Source of the DNA: Methylobacterium sp. Leaf91
Lineage (GTDB): Bacteria; Pseudomonadota; Alphaproteobacteria; Rhizobiales; Beijerinckiaceae
Reading direction: 5' to 3'
NCBI RefSeq assembly: GCF_001422815.1
Contig: NZ_LMMP01000023.1
Coordinates: 235,208-299,207 of the forward strand
Length of the DNA stretch: 64,000 bases
The notes beneath the pieces are model-generated. The model saw only the letters and a list, made by a program, of their open reading frames with translations. It did no database searches and was not told the origin of the DNA. The translations under genes were made by a program, and so were the position numbers. Within the stretch, counting starts at the first letter, position 1. The number at the start of each line of letters is the position of its first letter. This document shows, in pieces, positions 1 through 8,997 of the stretch.

Positions 1-1
1 C

Positions 2-256
2 GCCCTGAGCGAGATGGAGGGCGACGACAGCAAATGGGTGACCCTATTCGCTCTCTCGGCTCTCGCTCTTCTGGTCATCGCCGCCATTCATGTGGAGCGT
101 CCGTCGTCTCAGGCCGCTTCCCTGAGCATCTTCGGCTCCGCGCTGGTGATCACCCTGGGGGTGATCGCCATGCACGAACGTCCGTTCGATGGCCCGCTCG
201 CCCTCGGCCCGAGCTTGTTGGATCAAGTCCGCACGCTCGTCGTAGCCGCCGGCTGA
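2..256 (+). CDS. DUF4239-like membrane protein, C-terminal fragment
   Basis: The reading frame is open from the first complete codon, so the 5' part lies outside the window. About 84 residues are visible. They contain two hydrophobic segments (roughly from WVTLFALSALALLVIAAIHV and from LSIFGSALVITLGVIAM), followed by the sequence RPFDGPLALGP. An ending of the form 'membrane helix, short turn, RPF-G-P' is typical of DUF4239 (bestrophin-like) inner-membrane proteins of unknown function. The family call is by pattern recognition on a fragment and is moderately sure; no function should be read into it. Confidence 0.55.
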   Translation, partial: ALSEMEGDDSKWVTLFALSALALLVIAAIHVERPSSQAASLSIFGSALVITLGVIAMHERPFDGPLALGPSLLDQVRTLVVAAG

Positions 257-306
257 GAGCGACGCTTCGCGCCATATGAGCGGATCCCAGCCGGTCTGCC
301 GTCGGG

Positions 307-504
307 CTACCGCAGGGTGGGAGACTCCCCGGGCTGAAGAGCGCGCTGCTCATCCGCGTCGCTGACGGCGTTGAGGCGCTCGAGATGCTCGAAAACGTGC
401 TCGAAGGCTTGCGTGACGGCCTGCTCGAAGGAACCGTCGCCCTTGCCCTGGGCGGCTTTGAGCGCGGCCAGGAGAGCCTTGTGTTTCTCGGTGTCGCTCG
501 ACAT
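307..504 (-). CDS. small hypothetical protein, 65 aa
   Basis: Encodes a short, mostly helical, Ala/Glu/Lys-rich polypeptide starting MSSDTEKHKALLAALKAAQ and containing FEQAVTQAFEHVFEHLERL. It has no signal peptide or membrane segment. I chose the ATG at 504 because a CGGAG stands six bases upstream; an in-frame ATG at 510 abuts that motif and longer starts lack one. I do not recognise a family. The periodic hydrophobic pattern suggests a small helical hairpin. It is convergent with the DUF4239-like gene. Confidence 0.5.
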   Translation of the reverse strand: MSSDTEKHKALLAALKAAQGKGDGSFEQAVTQAFEHVFEHLERLNAVSDADEQRALQPGESPTLR

Positions 505-771
505 CGCCATCTCCGAGGCCGGGCGGAATGCCGGCTCGAAGGGGCAAGCACGGGGTCGGCGTCGGGTTCCCATGCAGGCGGTGCTACCGGCGAGGCCATG
601 AACTCGTCCGTCGGATTGTCACCGATGATGGCCGGTTTGCGCAGACCCATCCAAGATGGATCGTGAGATCAAAATACCGCGCAGACTTCGCCCCCACAAC
701 GGGGGAGGGCGAAGCCTCCATCGACGGAGACCGCCTCCGCGAAAGACCATAGTCCGAGGATGGGAAGGTGG

Positions 772-1803
772 TCAGAGGTCCGACTTCGGGTCGGCTTTGC
801 CACCGCCTCCGGGGATGGGTCCCCCGAGCGTCGCCTTGAACCATGCGACGACCCGATCGATCACCGGCTGCTGAAACCAAGTGAGGTCGCCATGGCCCGC
901 TCCTTCGACCAGCACATAGTCCGCCTTGCCGCCCTTTGCCCGCAGGCCTTCGAACAATTGCTTGCTCTGCACCGGCGAGACGAGCCTGTCGGCGGTTCCG
1001 TGCATGATCAGGAAGGGCGGCTCGTCGCCGCCAAGGTGGCCCATGGGACTTGCAGCCAGCGCCTTGTCGGGATCGGCTGAAATCGAAGCACCGGGAAAGT
1101 CACGAAAAGCCGGCCCGTTGACGAGAAGCGCCTCCGTCACGGCAGGCGATTGGTGCATGAGTTGGACCGCCGGCGAAAATCCCTCACCGATATTGAGGAG
1201 GTTCGAAATTCCGTAGAGGGTGACGGCCGCCTGCACATCAGAGGGCTGATCGAGATGATCGCCCTTGTCGAAGGCTTTCTCTCCACCGGTGACGCCGACC
1301 ATCTGGGAGAGATAGCCGCCAGCGGAATCACCGAGGACGCCGATCCGGGTCGGGTCTATGCCATACTCGGCCGCGTGAGCCCGCAGGTAACGTACGGCGG
1401 CCTTGCCGTCCTCCACCAGCGCCGGGAACCTGTCGGGGACGACACGATACTCGGCGGCGGCAACGACGAAGCCGGCCGCGGCCAGAGCCGAGCGCAGCTC
1501 GAAGTATTTCTCATGATCAGCCGAGGTGAAACCACCGCCCGGGAAATACACGATCGCAGGCTTCTTGTCTTTGGTGCGCGGCACGAGCAGCGACATGCGC
1601 AATTGCCGGATCGCACGCATCGAACGGATCTGGGAATAGATCACACCACTGATCTGATCGACCTGGCTCCGGTTTCCTTCTACCCGAACGACCTGAGCCC
1701 CCTCGGAATAACCTGGCAGCTGGGCGTCGCCTGCCGAGGCCTGCTGGGTAAGAACACTCACAGCGATGACGCCTCCCAAACTAAGGGCCTGGATCATTCT
1801 CAT
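772..1803 (-). CDS. secreted alpha/beta hydrolase (esterase/lipase-like)
   Basis: A 343-aa protein with an N-terminal signal peptide (MRMIQALSLGGVIAVSVL, probable cleavage after ASA), so it is periplasmic or secreted. The hydrolase fold shows a Gly-rich oxyanion loop (YFPGGGF), the nucleophile elbow GDSAGG, a late Asp (HGTADR) and the catalytic His (GAGHGDL). Together these match the BD-FAE/hormone-sensitive-lipase-like esterases; the substrate is unknown. The frame stays open upstream to 2034, but that extension would bury the signal peptide, so I start at 1803. The C-terminal tail is Gly/Pro rich (GGPIPGGGG). Confidence 0.8.
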   Translation of the reverse strand: MRMIQALSLGGVIAVSVLTQQASAGDAQLPGYSEGAQVVRVEGNRSQVDQISGVIYSQIRSMRAIRQLRMSLLVPRTKDKKPAIVYFPGGGFTSADHEKYFELRSALAAAGFVVAAAEYRVVPDRFPALVEDGKAAVRYLRAHAAEYGIDPTRIGVLGDSAGGYLSQMVGVTGGEKAFDKGDHLDQPSDVQAAVTLYGISNLLNIGEGFSPAVQLMHQSPAVTEALLVNGPAFRDFPGASISADPDKALAASPMGHLGGDEPPFLIMHGTADRLVSPVQSKQLFEGLRAKGGKADYVLVEGAGHGDLTWFQQPVIDRVVAWFKATLGGPIPGGGGKADPKSDL

Positions 1804-2179
1804 GTGATGCGCCTTTGTCGGTTGCGGTGCGACCCTTCTACACCACGAACCGGCAAGGACATGTGTCAGCGCCATAGCCTCAGCGGTGCAGCCGAACGGA
1901 AGCGATAGAAGGCCCGTCATCCGTCGCAAGTCGCTCAGGAAGCACGCCGACATGTTCGGAATGTCTGAGATCCAGCGAGGCAATGAGGTCGCGCCATGCG
2001 GCCTTCGCTCGCGGCCGAACGCTCGATCCGGCAACGCCGGTCACGATGCCGGCTTAGCTGAGACGCGAAAGAGCCAGGGAGGGGAAATCGACGGCATTCG
2101 GAAACCGAACGGTCGTGTACGTCGTCAGCTTGGCCAAGATGGCGGGCCACGCCCGATGATGATGAGCACTACGTCTACG
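1804..2179. other. intergenic region, no gene seen
   Basis: About 375 bases between the hydrolase start and the marR stop. It should hold the hydrolase promoter. Open frames here have no convincing start or recognisable product, and I see no hairpin strong enough to call. Confidence 0.4.
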
Positions 2180-2689
2180 CTATAGCCCTCTAACGCCGTC
2201 CGCGTGCTGTTGAGATCGGATCAATTTGCCGAGGAGCGCGGCAAGCTGACCTCGCTCCTGCTCATCCAGACCACTAACGATGCTCTGCTGATTTGCGATG
2301 TGAGCCTCTACCGCGCGATCAATCAACGCCAGACCATCGGCTGTCAGCGCCACCAACGTTCCCCGTTTATCCGCCGGGTTGGGCCTCCGCTCGACCAGTC
2401 CGCCATTCTCGAGCCGATCGAGGCGATTGGTCATGCTTCCAGATGAAATCATCGCCGCCTCATAGAGCGCGGTGGGCGTGAGCGCATACGGTGTGCCACT
2501 GCGCCGGAGCGTCGCCAGCACGTCGAATTCGCCGGGTTGCAGGCCAAATTCCGCAAATAGCGGATTGAGCCGATCCCGCGAGATCAGCAGCGCTGCTTCA
2601 CCCAGCCGTCCCAGCAGCACCATCGGCCCGATATCGAGATCGGGCCGTTCGCGGGCCCATTGTTCCGCAGCCATTGCAGCCCTGTCCAT
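2180..2689 (-). CDS. MarR-family transcriptional regulator
   Basis: A 169-aa winged-helix protein. A helical N-terminal dimerisation part (about 20-55) is followed by the MarR DNA-binding core: recognition helix near 83-96 (ISSGSMTNRLDRLE) and the wing signature with Asp107, Arg109 and Gly110 (NPADKRGTLVALT). The C-terminal helices complete the dimer interface. It is divergently transcribed from an MFS transporter, and the short gap carries palindromic half-sites. Such pairs usually consist of a ligand-responsive repressor and the exporter it controls, so autoregulation and control of the neighbour are inferred. The inducer cannot be told from sequence. Confidence 0.9.
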   Translation of the reverse strand: MDRAAMAAEQWARERPDLDIGPMVLLGRLGEAALLISRDRLNPLFAEFGLQPGEFDVLATLRRSGTPYALTPTALYEAAMISSGSMTNRLDRLENGGLVERRPNPADKRGTLVALTADGLALIDRAVEAHIANQQSIVSGLDEQERGQLAALLGKLIRSQQHADGVRGL

Positions 2690-2711
2690 TCCGCGCCCCT
2701 ATCTTGACGTC

Positions 2712-2737
2712 GAGATACATATCTCTATGTAGAGATA
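2712..2737. promoter_or_regulatory. overlapping dyads, candidate MarR operator
   Basis: Two palindromes share a middle half-site: GAGATA-CA-TATCTC at 2712-2725 and the perfect 8+8 dyad TATCTCTA-TG-TAGAGATA at 2720-2737. They lie in the marR/MFS divergent gap. A TTGACG at 2704-2709 and TATGTA at 2726-2731 (16-base spacing) could be the MFS promoter, so a bound dimer would cover the -10. Operator function is inferred. Confidence 0.6.
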
Positions 2738-2785
2738 ATATTGAACGCGGCGACCCTGACAAGGTCATATTGCTCGGAGACCATC

Positions 2786-3952
2786 ATGCGGGAAACATCA
2801 GGTCGTATGCTGTTTCCGGCCGCAATCCTGCTCGTCGGCATCAATCTGCGCCCGGCACTGGCCTCGGTCGGCCCACTGCTCGACGCGATCCAGCGCGACA
2901 CGGGCCTTGGCGACATCGGCGCGAGTCTGCTGACCACGTTCCCGGTTTTATTGATGGGCATCTGCCTGCTGGGAACGGCATGGCTGCGCGGATGGATGGG
3001 AGAGAGGGCAGGCATCGCCTCTGGTGTCCTGCTCATTCTCCTCGCCTGCCTGGGCCGCTGGGTGTGGCCGCAGGAGGCAGCTTTGGTGTTGACCGCCATC
3101 GTTGGCGGCGTCGGCATCGCCATCGTTCAGTCGCTGATGCCGGGCGCCATCCGCCGTCGAGCGGGACCACGGAGCGGGCGCCTGATGGGCTTTTACTCCA
3201 CCGCGATCATGGGTGGAGCGTTGATGTCGAGCATGGCGGGAGCCTGGATCGCGCGGGCATTGGGGTGGCCGACCGCACTGGGCATTTGGGCATTGCCTGC
3301 CCTCCTCGGGCTGTGCGTCTGGCTTCTGGTACCGCGGGGACCGCAAGAGAGAATAGGATTGGTGCAACGCAGCCCGGTGCACCATGCGCCGCGCGCCTGG
3401 CTGTTGATGCTGTTCTTCGGCTTCGGCACGGGTGCCTATACGCTCGTGCTCGCCTGGCTGCCGCCCTTCTACACCCAGCTCGGCTGGTCCGAGCAGGCGG
3501 CCGGCGCGATGCTTGGAGCCGTCACGCTGTCGGAGGTGGTCGCAGGCATTACCGTCTCGCTTTGGGTTGATCGATCGCAAGATCGTCGCGCGGTGTTGTT
3601 CACCGCGATTGCCGCGCTGCTGACGGGAATGCTCTGCCTCTGCGTGGCGCCACTACAGTTCGCATGGGCGGCGGCGCTGCTGGCGGGGCTCGGCATTGGC
3701 GCGCTCTTCCCGCTCTCGCTGATCGTCGCGATGGATCATGGCGACGATGCCGATCAGGCAAGCGCGCTCGCCGGCTTCGTGCAGGGTGGGGGCTATGTCC
3801 TCGCCGCCGCGCTGCCGCTGGTCGCCGGACTGCTGCGCCAGCATCTGGCGGACCTCACCCCCGCCTGGTGGCTGATGTCGGGACTGTGCCTCGCGCTCGC
3901 GCTCATCGCCGCGCGCTTTCGCCCCGGTGACCGTCTCTTCCTCCGCCTCTGA
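2786..3952 (+). CDS. MFS transporter, CynX/NimT-like
   Basis: A 388-aa inner-membrane protein with about twelve hydrophobic segments, an early INLRPALASVGPLL motif and a central loop after about residue 190, typical of the CynX/NimT (cyanate/2-nitroimidazole) branch of the major facilitator superfamily. The ATG at 2786 is preceded by CTCGGAGA; the frame runs back to a TTG at 2741 without a better site. It is divergent from marR and followed 16 bases later by the broken hydrolase. The transported compound is unknown; drug or small anion efflux is plausible. Confidence 0.85.
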   Translation: MRETSGRMLFPAAILLVGINLRPALASVGPLLDAIQRDTGLGDIGASLLTTFPVLLMGICLLGTAWLRGWMGERAGIASGVLLILLACLGRWVWPQEAALVLTAIVGGVGIAIVQSLMPGAIRRRAGPRSGRLMGFYSTAIMGGALMSSMAGAWIARALGWPTALGIWALPALLGLCVWLLVPRGPQERIGLVQRSPVHHAPRAWLLMLFFGFGTGAYTLVLAWLPPFYTQLGWSEQAAGAMLGAVTLSEVVAGITVSLWVDRSQDRRAVLFTAIAALLTGMLCLCVAPLQFAWAAALLAGLGIGALFPLSLIVAMDHGDDADQASALAGFVQGGGYVLAAALPLVAGLLRQHLADLTPAWWLMSGLCLALALIAARFRPGDRLFLRL

Positions 3953-3968
3953 CGACAGGAGTCTTACA

Positions 3969-4799
3969 ATGGCCTTTTACGACACGGCTAGCCGCACCAA
4001 TTATTTCATCGAATTCGGCGCTGGCCGCCCTATCGTCCTTCTGCATGGCATCAGTAATTCAGGCCGCGCCTGGGGACCACAGATCGCTCCGCTGGTCGAG
4101 GCAGGCTATCGGGTGACCGTGCCCGATCATGCCGGGCATGGCGCGTCGGGCAAGCTGACGGCGCCCATAGGCGTCGCCGCGCTCGCGGGCGATATCGAAG
4201 CACTGCTCACTCATCTGGATATAGGGCCTGTCGATCTGGTTGGCCTCCACTGGGGGGCATGATCGCGCTGGAGCTTGCGCTCCGAGACCCAGAACGTATC
4301 GGCCGACTGGTCGTCGCGAACAGCTTCGACAAGACAAGCACGCCCGTCTTCCACGCGCTGGCGGAAGGCTGGGCGACGATTTTCGAACGCCCCGGTGGTC
4401 CGGTCCAACGGTTGGAACAAAGCTGGCCGTCGCTTGTCTCTCCCGCGTTCCAGACGACACCGGAGGGTTTGCGGACCTATCAAGTCCGGCATGGCATAGC
4501 GGCGACGGCCGATGGCGCCTCGCTCGCCCATGTTGCGCGCGGCATCCGCGTTCGACGTCACCGAACGCATCGCCTCGCTCGCCATGCCGACGCTTTTCAT
4601 GGCAGGCAACCTCGATGGGATGTCCCCGCCCGAGACCAGCCATCGCATGGCCGAGCGCGCGCCACAGGGCCGCTACGCCGAAATCGACGGCGCCGCACAC
4701 ATCTCCAACGTCGATTCAGGGGATCGGTTTTCAGCCCGACTGCTGGAATTTCTGGGTGAAGGGACGGAGAGGCCCGATATACCCGGATCAAATGGATAG
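3969..4799 (+). pseudogene. alpha/beta hydrolase broken by two compensating frameshifts
   Basis: Three overlapping frames together make one roughly 276-aa alpha/beta hydrolase. The first part (3969 to about 4257) carries the oxyanion motif LLHGISNSG and ends at VGLHWG. The second (about 4258-4535) continues with MIALELALRDPERI. The third (about 4540-4799) has AFDVTERIASLAMP, the Asp region NLDGMSPPE and the catalytic His region GAAHISN. The first shift fits loss of one base in the G6 run at 4252-4257; the second fits gain of one base in GCGCGCGG near 4534-4541. The nucleophile position (G-x-S-x-G-G) reads G-L-H-W-G-G, so Ser is replaced by His. Sequencing error is possible for the shifts but would not explain the His. 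Confidence 0.75.
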
Positions 4800-4917
4800 A
4801 AGAATCTGCGGTGCGGGTGGATGGCGCCTGCCCCCACGGACTGCGCCCAATCAGAGACCCGCGGTGGTTGTGTATCGACCGCGCAGAATGGCGCACCATG
4901 GCGTAGAAGCGGCTAAA

Positions 4918-5009
4918 TGGCGGAGACGGAGGGATTCGAACCCTCGATACCCCTTTCGGGGTATGCTCATTTAGCAAACGAGTGCCTTCAGCCGCTCGGC
5001 CACGTCTCC
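4918..5009 (-). tRNA. tRNA-Ser (GCT)
   Basis: Reverse strand folds as a class II tRNA: acceptor stem GGAGACG/CGTCTCC, D-arm GTGGCCGAGCGGCTGAAGGC, anticodon GCT in loop TTGCTAA, a long variable arm (ATACCCC/GGGGTAT) and T-arm GAGGGTTCGAATCCCTC. The discriminator is G and CCA is encoded at 4918-4920. Reads AGC/AGU serine codons. Confidence 0.95.
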
Positions 5010-5021
5010 GTAGGGGTGGCT

Positions 5022-5852
5022 CTAGAATTTCGCGTCGGACGGGTCAACCCGCTTGGCCGGTTCAATAGGCGGCAACGGGGTGGAAATCAGCGCGCTGCGC
5101 CGTTCATAGTGCTTGGCGACCCGGAGATGGCGGGAGATCGCGTAGTTCGCGGCGGTGAGGAAGCCGTAGACGCCGCGGACGAAATGGCGCCGGCCGAGAT
5201 AGGCCTTCAGGAAATTCAGCGGCAGTTCGACGAAGATCCGCCAGGTGGGAATCGTCACGCCGCGGGCTTCGAGGTCCCGGGCCTGCTGGTCGGAATAGCG
5301 GTTGAGCTTGTCGAGCTGATCGCCGAGCGAGCGCACGGAAAAGTGGTGGATGACCCCCTTCAAGCGTCCGACGCTGGCGCCGGGATCGAGCTCCACCCGG
5401 TCGTGGACGGGGGAGGGCGAGTAGCGCCCCCTGTCCTTGCGGTAGAGGCGCACGGGATGCAGGGCATAGGCCCAGGGATGGGGCCTCGACTCACCGGGGA
5501 AGATCTCCGCGATGGCGATGCGATAGGCCGGGTGGGCGGGTTCGCCGGCAGCGAAGAGGTCCCGGATGGTCCGGGACAGGTCCGGCGGCACCACCTCGTC
5601 CGCATCGAGGTTGAGCAGCCAGTCGTGACGGCAGACGGTCTCGGCGAAGCGCTTCTGCGGGCCGTAGCCCGACCAGTCGTTGTGGATCACGCGTGCGCCA
5701 AGCGATGCCGCCAGCGCCTGCGTTCCATCGGTGGAGCCGGAATCGACCACGACGAGGTCGTCCGTGAGGTCGCGCACGGCTCGGATGGTCGCGCCGATCC
5801 GGTCGGCTTCGTTGAAGGCGATGAGGAAGATCGAGAGCGGCGGCGCGGACAT
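5022..5852 (-). CDS. family 2 glycosyltransferase (WaaE/KdtX-like)
   Basis: A 276-aa cytoplasmic GT-A fold enzyme. The N-terminus has the GT2 signature IFLIAFNEADRI, then VVVDSGSTDGT (about 35-44) and the DAD metal/nucleotide-sugar motif at 83-85. The C-terminal half has a hydrophobic and basic segment (WRIFVELPLNFLKAY) that probably lies at the membrane. This arrangement matches the WaaE/LpsA type of transferase that adds a sugar to lipopolysaccharide core or a similar glycolipid. Donor and acceptor cannot be told. It stands alone between tRNA-Ser and an acyl-CoA synthetase. Confidence 0.85.
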   Translation of the reverse strand: MSAPPLSIFLIAFNEADRIGATIRAVRDLTDDLVVVDSGSTDGTQALAASLGARVIHNDWSGYGPQKRFAETVCRHDWLLNLDADEVVPPDLSRTIRDLFAAGEPAHPAYRIAIAEIFPGESRPHPWAYALHPVRLYRKDRGRYSPSPVHDRVELDPGASVGRLKGVIHHFSVRSLGDQLDKLNRYSDQQARDLEARGVTIPTWRIFVELPLNFLKAYLGRRHFVRGVYGFLTAANYAISRHLRVAKHYERRSALISTPLPPIEPAKRVDPSDAKF

Positions 5853-5952
5853 GGGGAGGGCTCTACGGCATCGGCCCGGCTGGCCGATACTGTTTTCTCG
5901 ACAGTGTCGTCATGGATCGAGGATCGTCCCCCTAGGGCCGGCGGCGTCGTGC

Positions 5953-7491
5953 TCAGGCCGCGACCGGCTGGTCGCCCAACCGCTTGCGTTGGACCTTCCC
6001 GTTGGCGGTGCGGGGAAGCGCCTCCACGAACCGGATCTCGCGTGGGCATTTGTAGGCCGCCAGTCTCTCGGCGCACCAGGCGAGGATCGACGGCCCGTCC
6101 GCCTCCGCCCCTGGCCTCAGGACGACGAAAGCGGCGATGACCTTCAGGTCGGCCCGGACGGCGAGCTCAGCGACGCCGACTTCGGCCACGGAGGGATGCA
6201 AGCCGACCACGCCCTCGACCTCGTTGGGCGAGACCCGGTAGCCGAGGGCATTCATCAGGTCGTCGTTGCGCCCGTGGAACCAGAGGTAGCCGTCCTCGTC
6301 CAAGCTCGCGAGATCGCCGCCCGCGAACCATTCGCCGCGCAGAACCGAGGCTTCTTCGTCGGGCCGGTTCCAGTAGCCGAGCATCAAGCCTGGCTCCGTA
6401 CGGTGGATGGCCAGAAGCCCGGTCTCGCCTTTGGGCAAAGGCTCGCTCGGCCCGTCCACGGGCAGGATCGCCACGCGGCGCCCGGGCTGGGGCATGCCGG
6501 GAGAACCGGGCTTCACCGGAATGGTGGGACCGCTGGAGATGTAAGTGGAGATTTCACTCATGCCGAGCGCCTCGTAGAGCGGCTTGCCGGTCCGCCGCGT
6601 CCAGGCCTCCAGCAAGTCGGCGGGCAGGGCCTCGCCAGCGGTGCAGCCGTGGCGCAGCCGGGACAGATCGCAGGAATCGAGATCGGCATATTTCAGGATC
6701 TGTCGGTAGACGCTCGGCACGGCGGCAAACAGCGTCGCACCGTGGCGGGCGATGAGACTGGGCCAGATGGCAGGATCACGGGGCCCATCGTAGAGCACGC
6801 TCGTGGCGCCGCAGGACCACGGATCGGTGATCCCGACGCCGAGCGTGTAGGTCCAGTTCATGGTGCCGGCATGCAGCATGACGTCGGCCTCCGTCAGCCC
6901 CAGCCAATGCGCATGCATGGGACGGCGCCCCCAGATCGCCCGATGGGCATGGAGCACGCCTTTCGGCCGGCTGGTGGTGCCCGACGTGTAGACCAAGGTC
7001 GCCGGATCGTCCGCTGCGGTGTCGGCATAATCCGCGACCGGCTCGGCACGCTTCATCAGGGCGATCTCGGAGGGGCCGAGGACGATGCGGCCCTCGGCCT
7101 CCGCCGCGTCGAGACGGTGGCCCGCCCCGGTCACCACGACGGCCGCACCGGAATTCTCCATGAGGAACGCGGCCTCCGCCGGCGTCAGTTGTGGCGAGGA
7201 GGGGAGGGCCACGAGCCCGGCGGCGAGCGCGCCGAAATACACGAGGACGTAATCCGCCTCGTTGCCCATCCGGATCATCACGCGGTCGCCGCGTGCGAGA
7301 CCGAGGGACAGAAAGCCGGCGGCAATGCCGCGCACGGCCCGGTCCGCCTCGGCGAAGGTGAGGCGCAGCGTCTCGCCTTCCGCGCCCGCCATGACGAGCG
7401 CCGTCTTGCCTCCCCGCAGGCGCGCATTGTCCGCAAGGCAGTGGCGGGCGGCATTGAAACGGGCCGGCAGGGAGGCGTCCGGGTGGATCAT
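5953..7491 (-). CDS. AMP-forming acyl-CoA synthetase (benzoate-CoA ligase-like)
   Basis: A 512-aa ANL-superfamily adenylate-forming enzyme: acid + ATP + CoA to acyl-CoA + AMP + PPi. The ATP loop YTSGTTSRPKG is at 168-178, the YEALGMSE motif and GDLASLDEDGYLWFHGR hinge region follow, and the C-terminal PRTANGKVQRKRL supplies the catalytic lysine. The sequence resembles the acyl-CoA synthetase/benzoate-CoA ligase group rather than acetyl-CoA synthetase. The acid substrate is unknown. It is a single gene, with a strong hairpin between it and the upstream chemoreceptor. Confidence 0.85.
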   Translation of the reverse strand: MIHPDASLPARFNAARHCLADNARLRGGKTALVMAGAEGETLRLTFAEADRAVRGIAAGFLSLGLARGDRVMIRMGNEADYVLVYFGALAAGLVALPSSPQLTPAEAAFLMENSGAAVVVTGAGHRLDAAEAEGRIVLGPSEIALMKRAEPVADYADTAADDPATLVYTSGTTSRPKGVLHAHRAIWGRRPMHAHWLGLTEADVMLHAGTMNWTYTLGVGITDPWSCGATSVLYDGPRDPAIWPSLIARHGATLFAAVPSVYRQILKYADLDSCDLSRLRHGCTAGEALPADLLEAWTRRTGKPLYEALGMSEISTYISSGPTIPVKPGSPGMPQPGRRVAILPVDGPSEPLPKGETGLLAIHRTEPGLMLGYWNRPDEEASVLRGEWFAGGDLASLDEDGYLWFHGRNDDLMNALGYRVSPNEVEGVVGLHPSVAEVGVAELAVRADLKVIAAFVVLRPGAEADGPSILAWCAERLAAYKCPREIRFVEALPRTANGKVQRKRLGDQPVAA

Positions 7492-7540
7492 TCGAAAGGT
7501 TCGGGCTCTCTCGTGGCGATGCGCTCAAGCCATGACGAAA

Positions 7541-7571
7541 CCTGCGGCCGGCAACAAGAGCCGGCCGCAGG
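7541..7571 (-). terminator. hairpin after chemoreceptor gene
   Basis: Perfect 12-bp stem CCTGCGGCCGGC/GCCGGCCGCAGG with a 7-base loop, just past the chemoreceptor stop on the minus strand and followed there by a short TTTCG. Probably an intrinsic terminator, with a weak T-tract. Confidence 0.6.
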
Positions 7572-7614
7572 ATGTCGATGGGTTTGCCTGAGCGTCATCC
7601 GCGATGAGCGGCGA

Positions 7615-8997
7615 TTACGCAGCCTTGGTGTCTAGCAACTCGTTGGCGGCGGCGAGCATCGACTTCATGGCAGCGGAAGCGGCCTGATAAGCCGGCGTCC
7701 CCACGTCCCAATTGTTCGCGGCGACGGCATCGATCATCTTCTTCGCTTCTTCGAGAGCGGTCTTCTCGGCATGGGCAAGACGGGCCAGCGCCGGGTGATC
7801 GCGCAACGGGCCGTTCCGCAACTCCGTGCAGACGCTGTGGTTCGCAATGCCCAGCATCATCGCTTCGGTGGAGGCGGCCGGAGCGAGCCCGACCAGGATG
7901 CGGGCCAGCTTGCGCTTCCACATGCCCACATCCGCCGGCAGGCAGACCAGGCCATGAGCGCTGACGCGGCCGCTTTCCGCAGCCAAAGCGGTGCGGCCGA
8001 AGCTTTCCGCCTTCACGAGGCGGGTGGTGATCTTGTCGATCTCCTCGTGGGTCTTCGCGGCCTTGCCGGCAATGTTCTGGACGCTGGTGGAGATTTCGGC
8101 GGTGGCAGAGCGCTGCTGCGAGAGCATGTGCGAGATCGCCTGATTCAGGTCGCTCGCCTGCGAGATCCGCTCGTTGGTCTGCTCGACCCGCGTCTCCAAT
8201 TGCTCGACGATCGCCCGGCCGGACGTGACGGCGCTGCGGCTCTCGCCGACGGCCACCGAGATGGCTCCCATTTCGGCCGTGAGGGTGCTGAGCAGGCCGC
8301 GGATTTCACCTGTCGACTTGGCGGTCTGGGCAGAGAGAGACTTGACCTCGGCGGCGACCACCGAGAACCCACGTCCGGCTTCACCCGCACGCGCGGCTTC
8401 GATCGTGGCGTTCAGCGCGAGCAGATTGGTCTGGGCGGAAATCGACGCGATGGCGGTCGCCATCACTTCGATCTGGGCGATGGCTCGCTCAAGCACCACG
8501 ACGCGCTCTGAAATGAGCGAGGTGCGGGCTTCGATCTCCTGCATGGCGGATTTCGCCTGGCGTCCGTCGCCGATGCAGGCGCTCATGGCGGTCAGCGCGT
8601 CCTGGGCAACGGTGACGACCGTGTCGGACGTCTGAGAGACCTCGGCGATGGATGCCGCCAATTCCTCTGTTGCACCCGCGATCGTCTGCGTGGCGCTCGC
8701 CACCTCGCCGACATCGTAGGTCATCCAGCCGATATTGATGGCGGCCTCCGAGGCTTCCTTCGCCATGGACGCGATGGAGGACAGGCTACGCTGCTTATCG
8801 TCATCGCCATGGCTGCGAAGGCGTTCGAGGGCGGATTTGAGCCTACCGTCGGGCAGGTCGACGGCGGTCAAACCCTGGCTCGACATCAGTGCTTCGACGG
8901 CCGTGCTCAGACGAACCTCATCGGCCTCGATCTGCTGGGCAACGGCAGGCACCGCAGTCGTGTCGGAGGCGGGACGCTTGCGGGAGAAGCCAATCAT
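7615..8997 (-). CDS. soluble methyl-accepting chemotaxis protein
   Basis: A 460-aa chemoreceptor with no membrane segment, so a cytoplasmic sensor. The conserved signalling tip, which contacts CheA/CheW, is at about 187-222 ([20 protein letters not shown] continuing to VVAAEVKSL) and is flanked by long coiled-coil heptads. The C-terminal part has Trp360, His387, Cys390 and His409 in a spacing like the zinc-binding CZB domain; this is a weak resemblance. I start at 8997 (MIGFSRKRP); the frame extends to 9132 through sequence unlike the family. No che genes are adjacent, so it is an orphan receptor. Confidence 0.88.
   Translation of the reverse strand: MIGFSRKRPASDTTAVPAVAQQIEADEVRLSTAVEALMSSQGLTAVDLPDGRLKSALERLRSHGDDDKQRSLSSIASMAKEASEAAINIGWMTYDVGEVASATQTIAGATEELAASIAEVSQTSDTVVTVAQDALTAMSACIGDGRQAKSAMQEIEARTSLISERVVVLERAIAQIEVMATAIASISAQTNLLALNATIEAARAGEAGRGFSVVAAEVKSLSAQTAKSTGEIRGLLSTLTAEMGAISVAVGESRSAVTSGRAIVEQLETRVEQTNERISQASDLNQAISHMLSQQRSATAEISTSVQNIAGKAAKTHEEIDKITTRLVKAESFGRTALAAESGRVSAHGLVCLPADVGMWKRKLARILVGLAPAASTEAMMLGIANHSVCTELRNGPLRDHPALARLAHAEKTALEEAKKMIDAVAANNWDVGTPAYQAASAAMKSMLAAANELLDTKAA

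Noticed and set aside
5680..7635. Long open frame (651 aa) on the plus strand
   Set aside because: It lies antisense to the acyl-CoA synthetase and glycosyltransferase genes and has the Asp/Arg/Gly-rich composition of a high-GC shadow frame.
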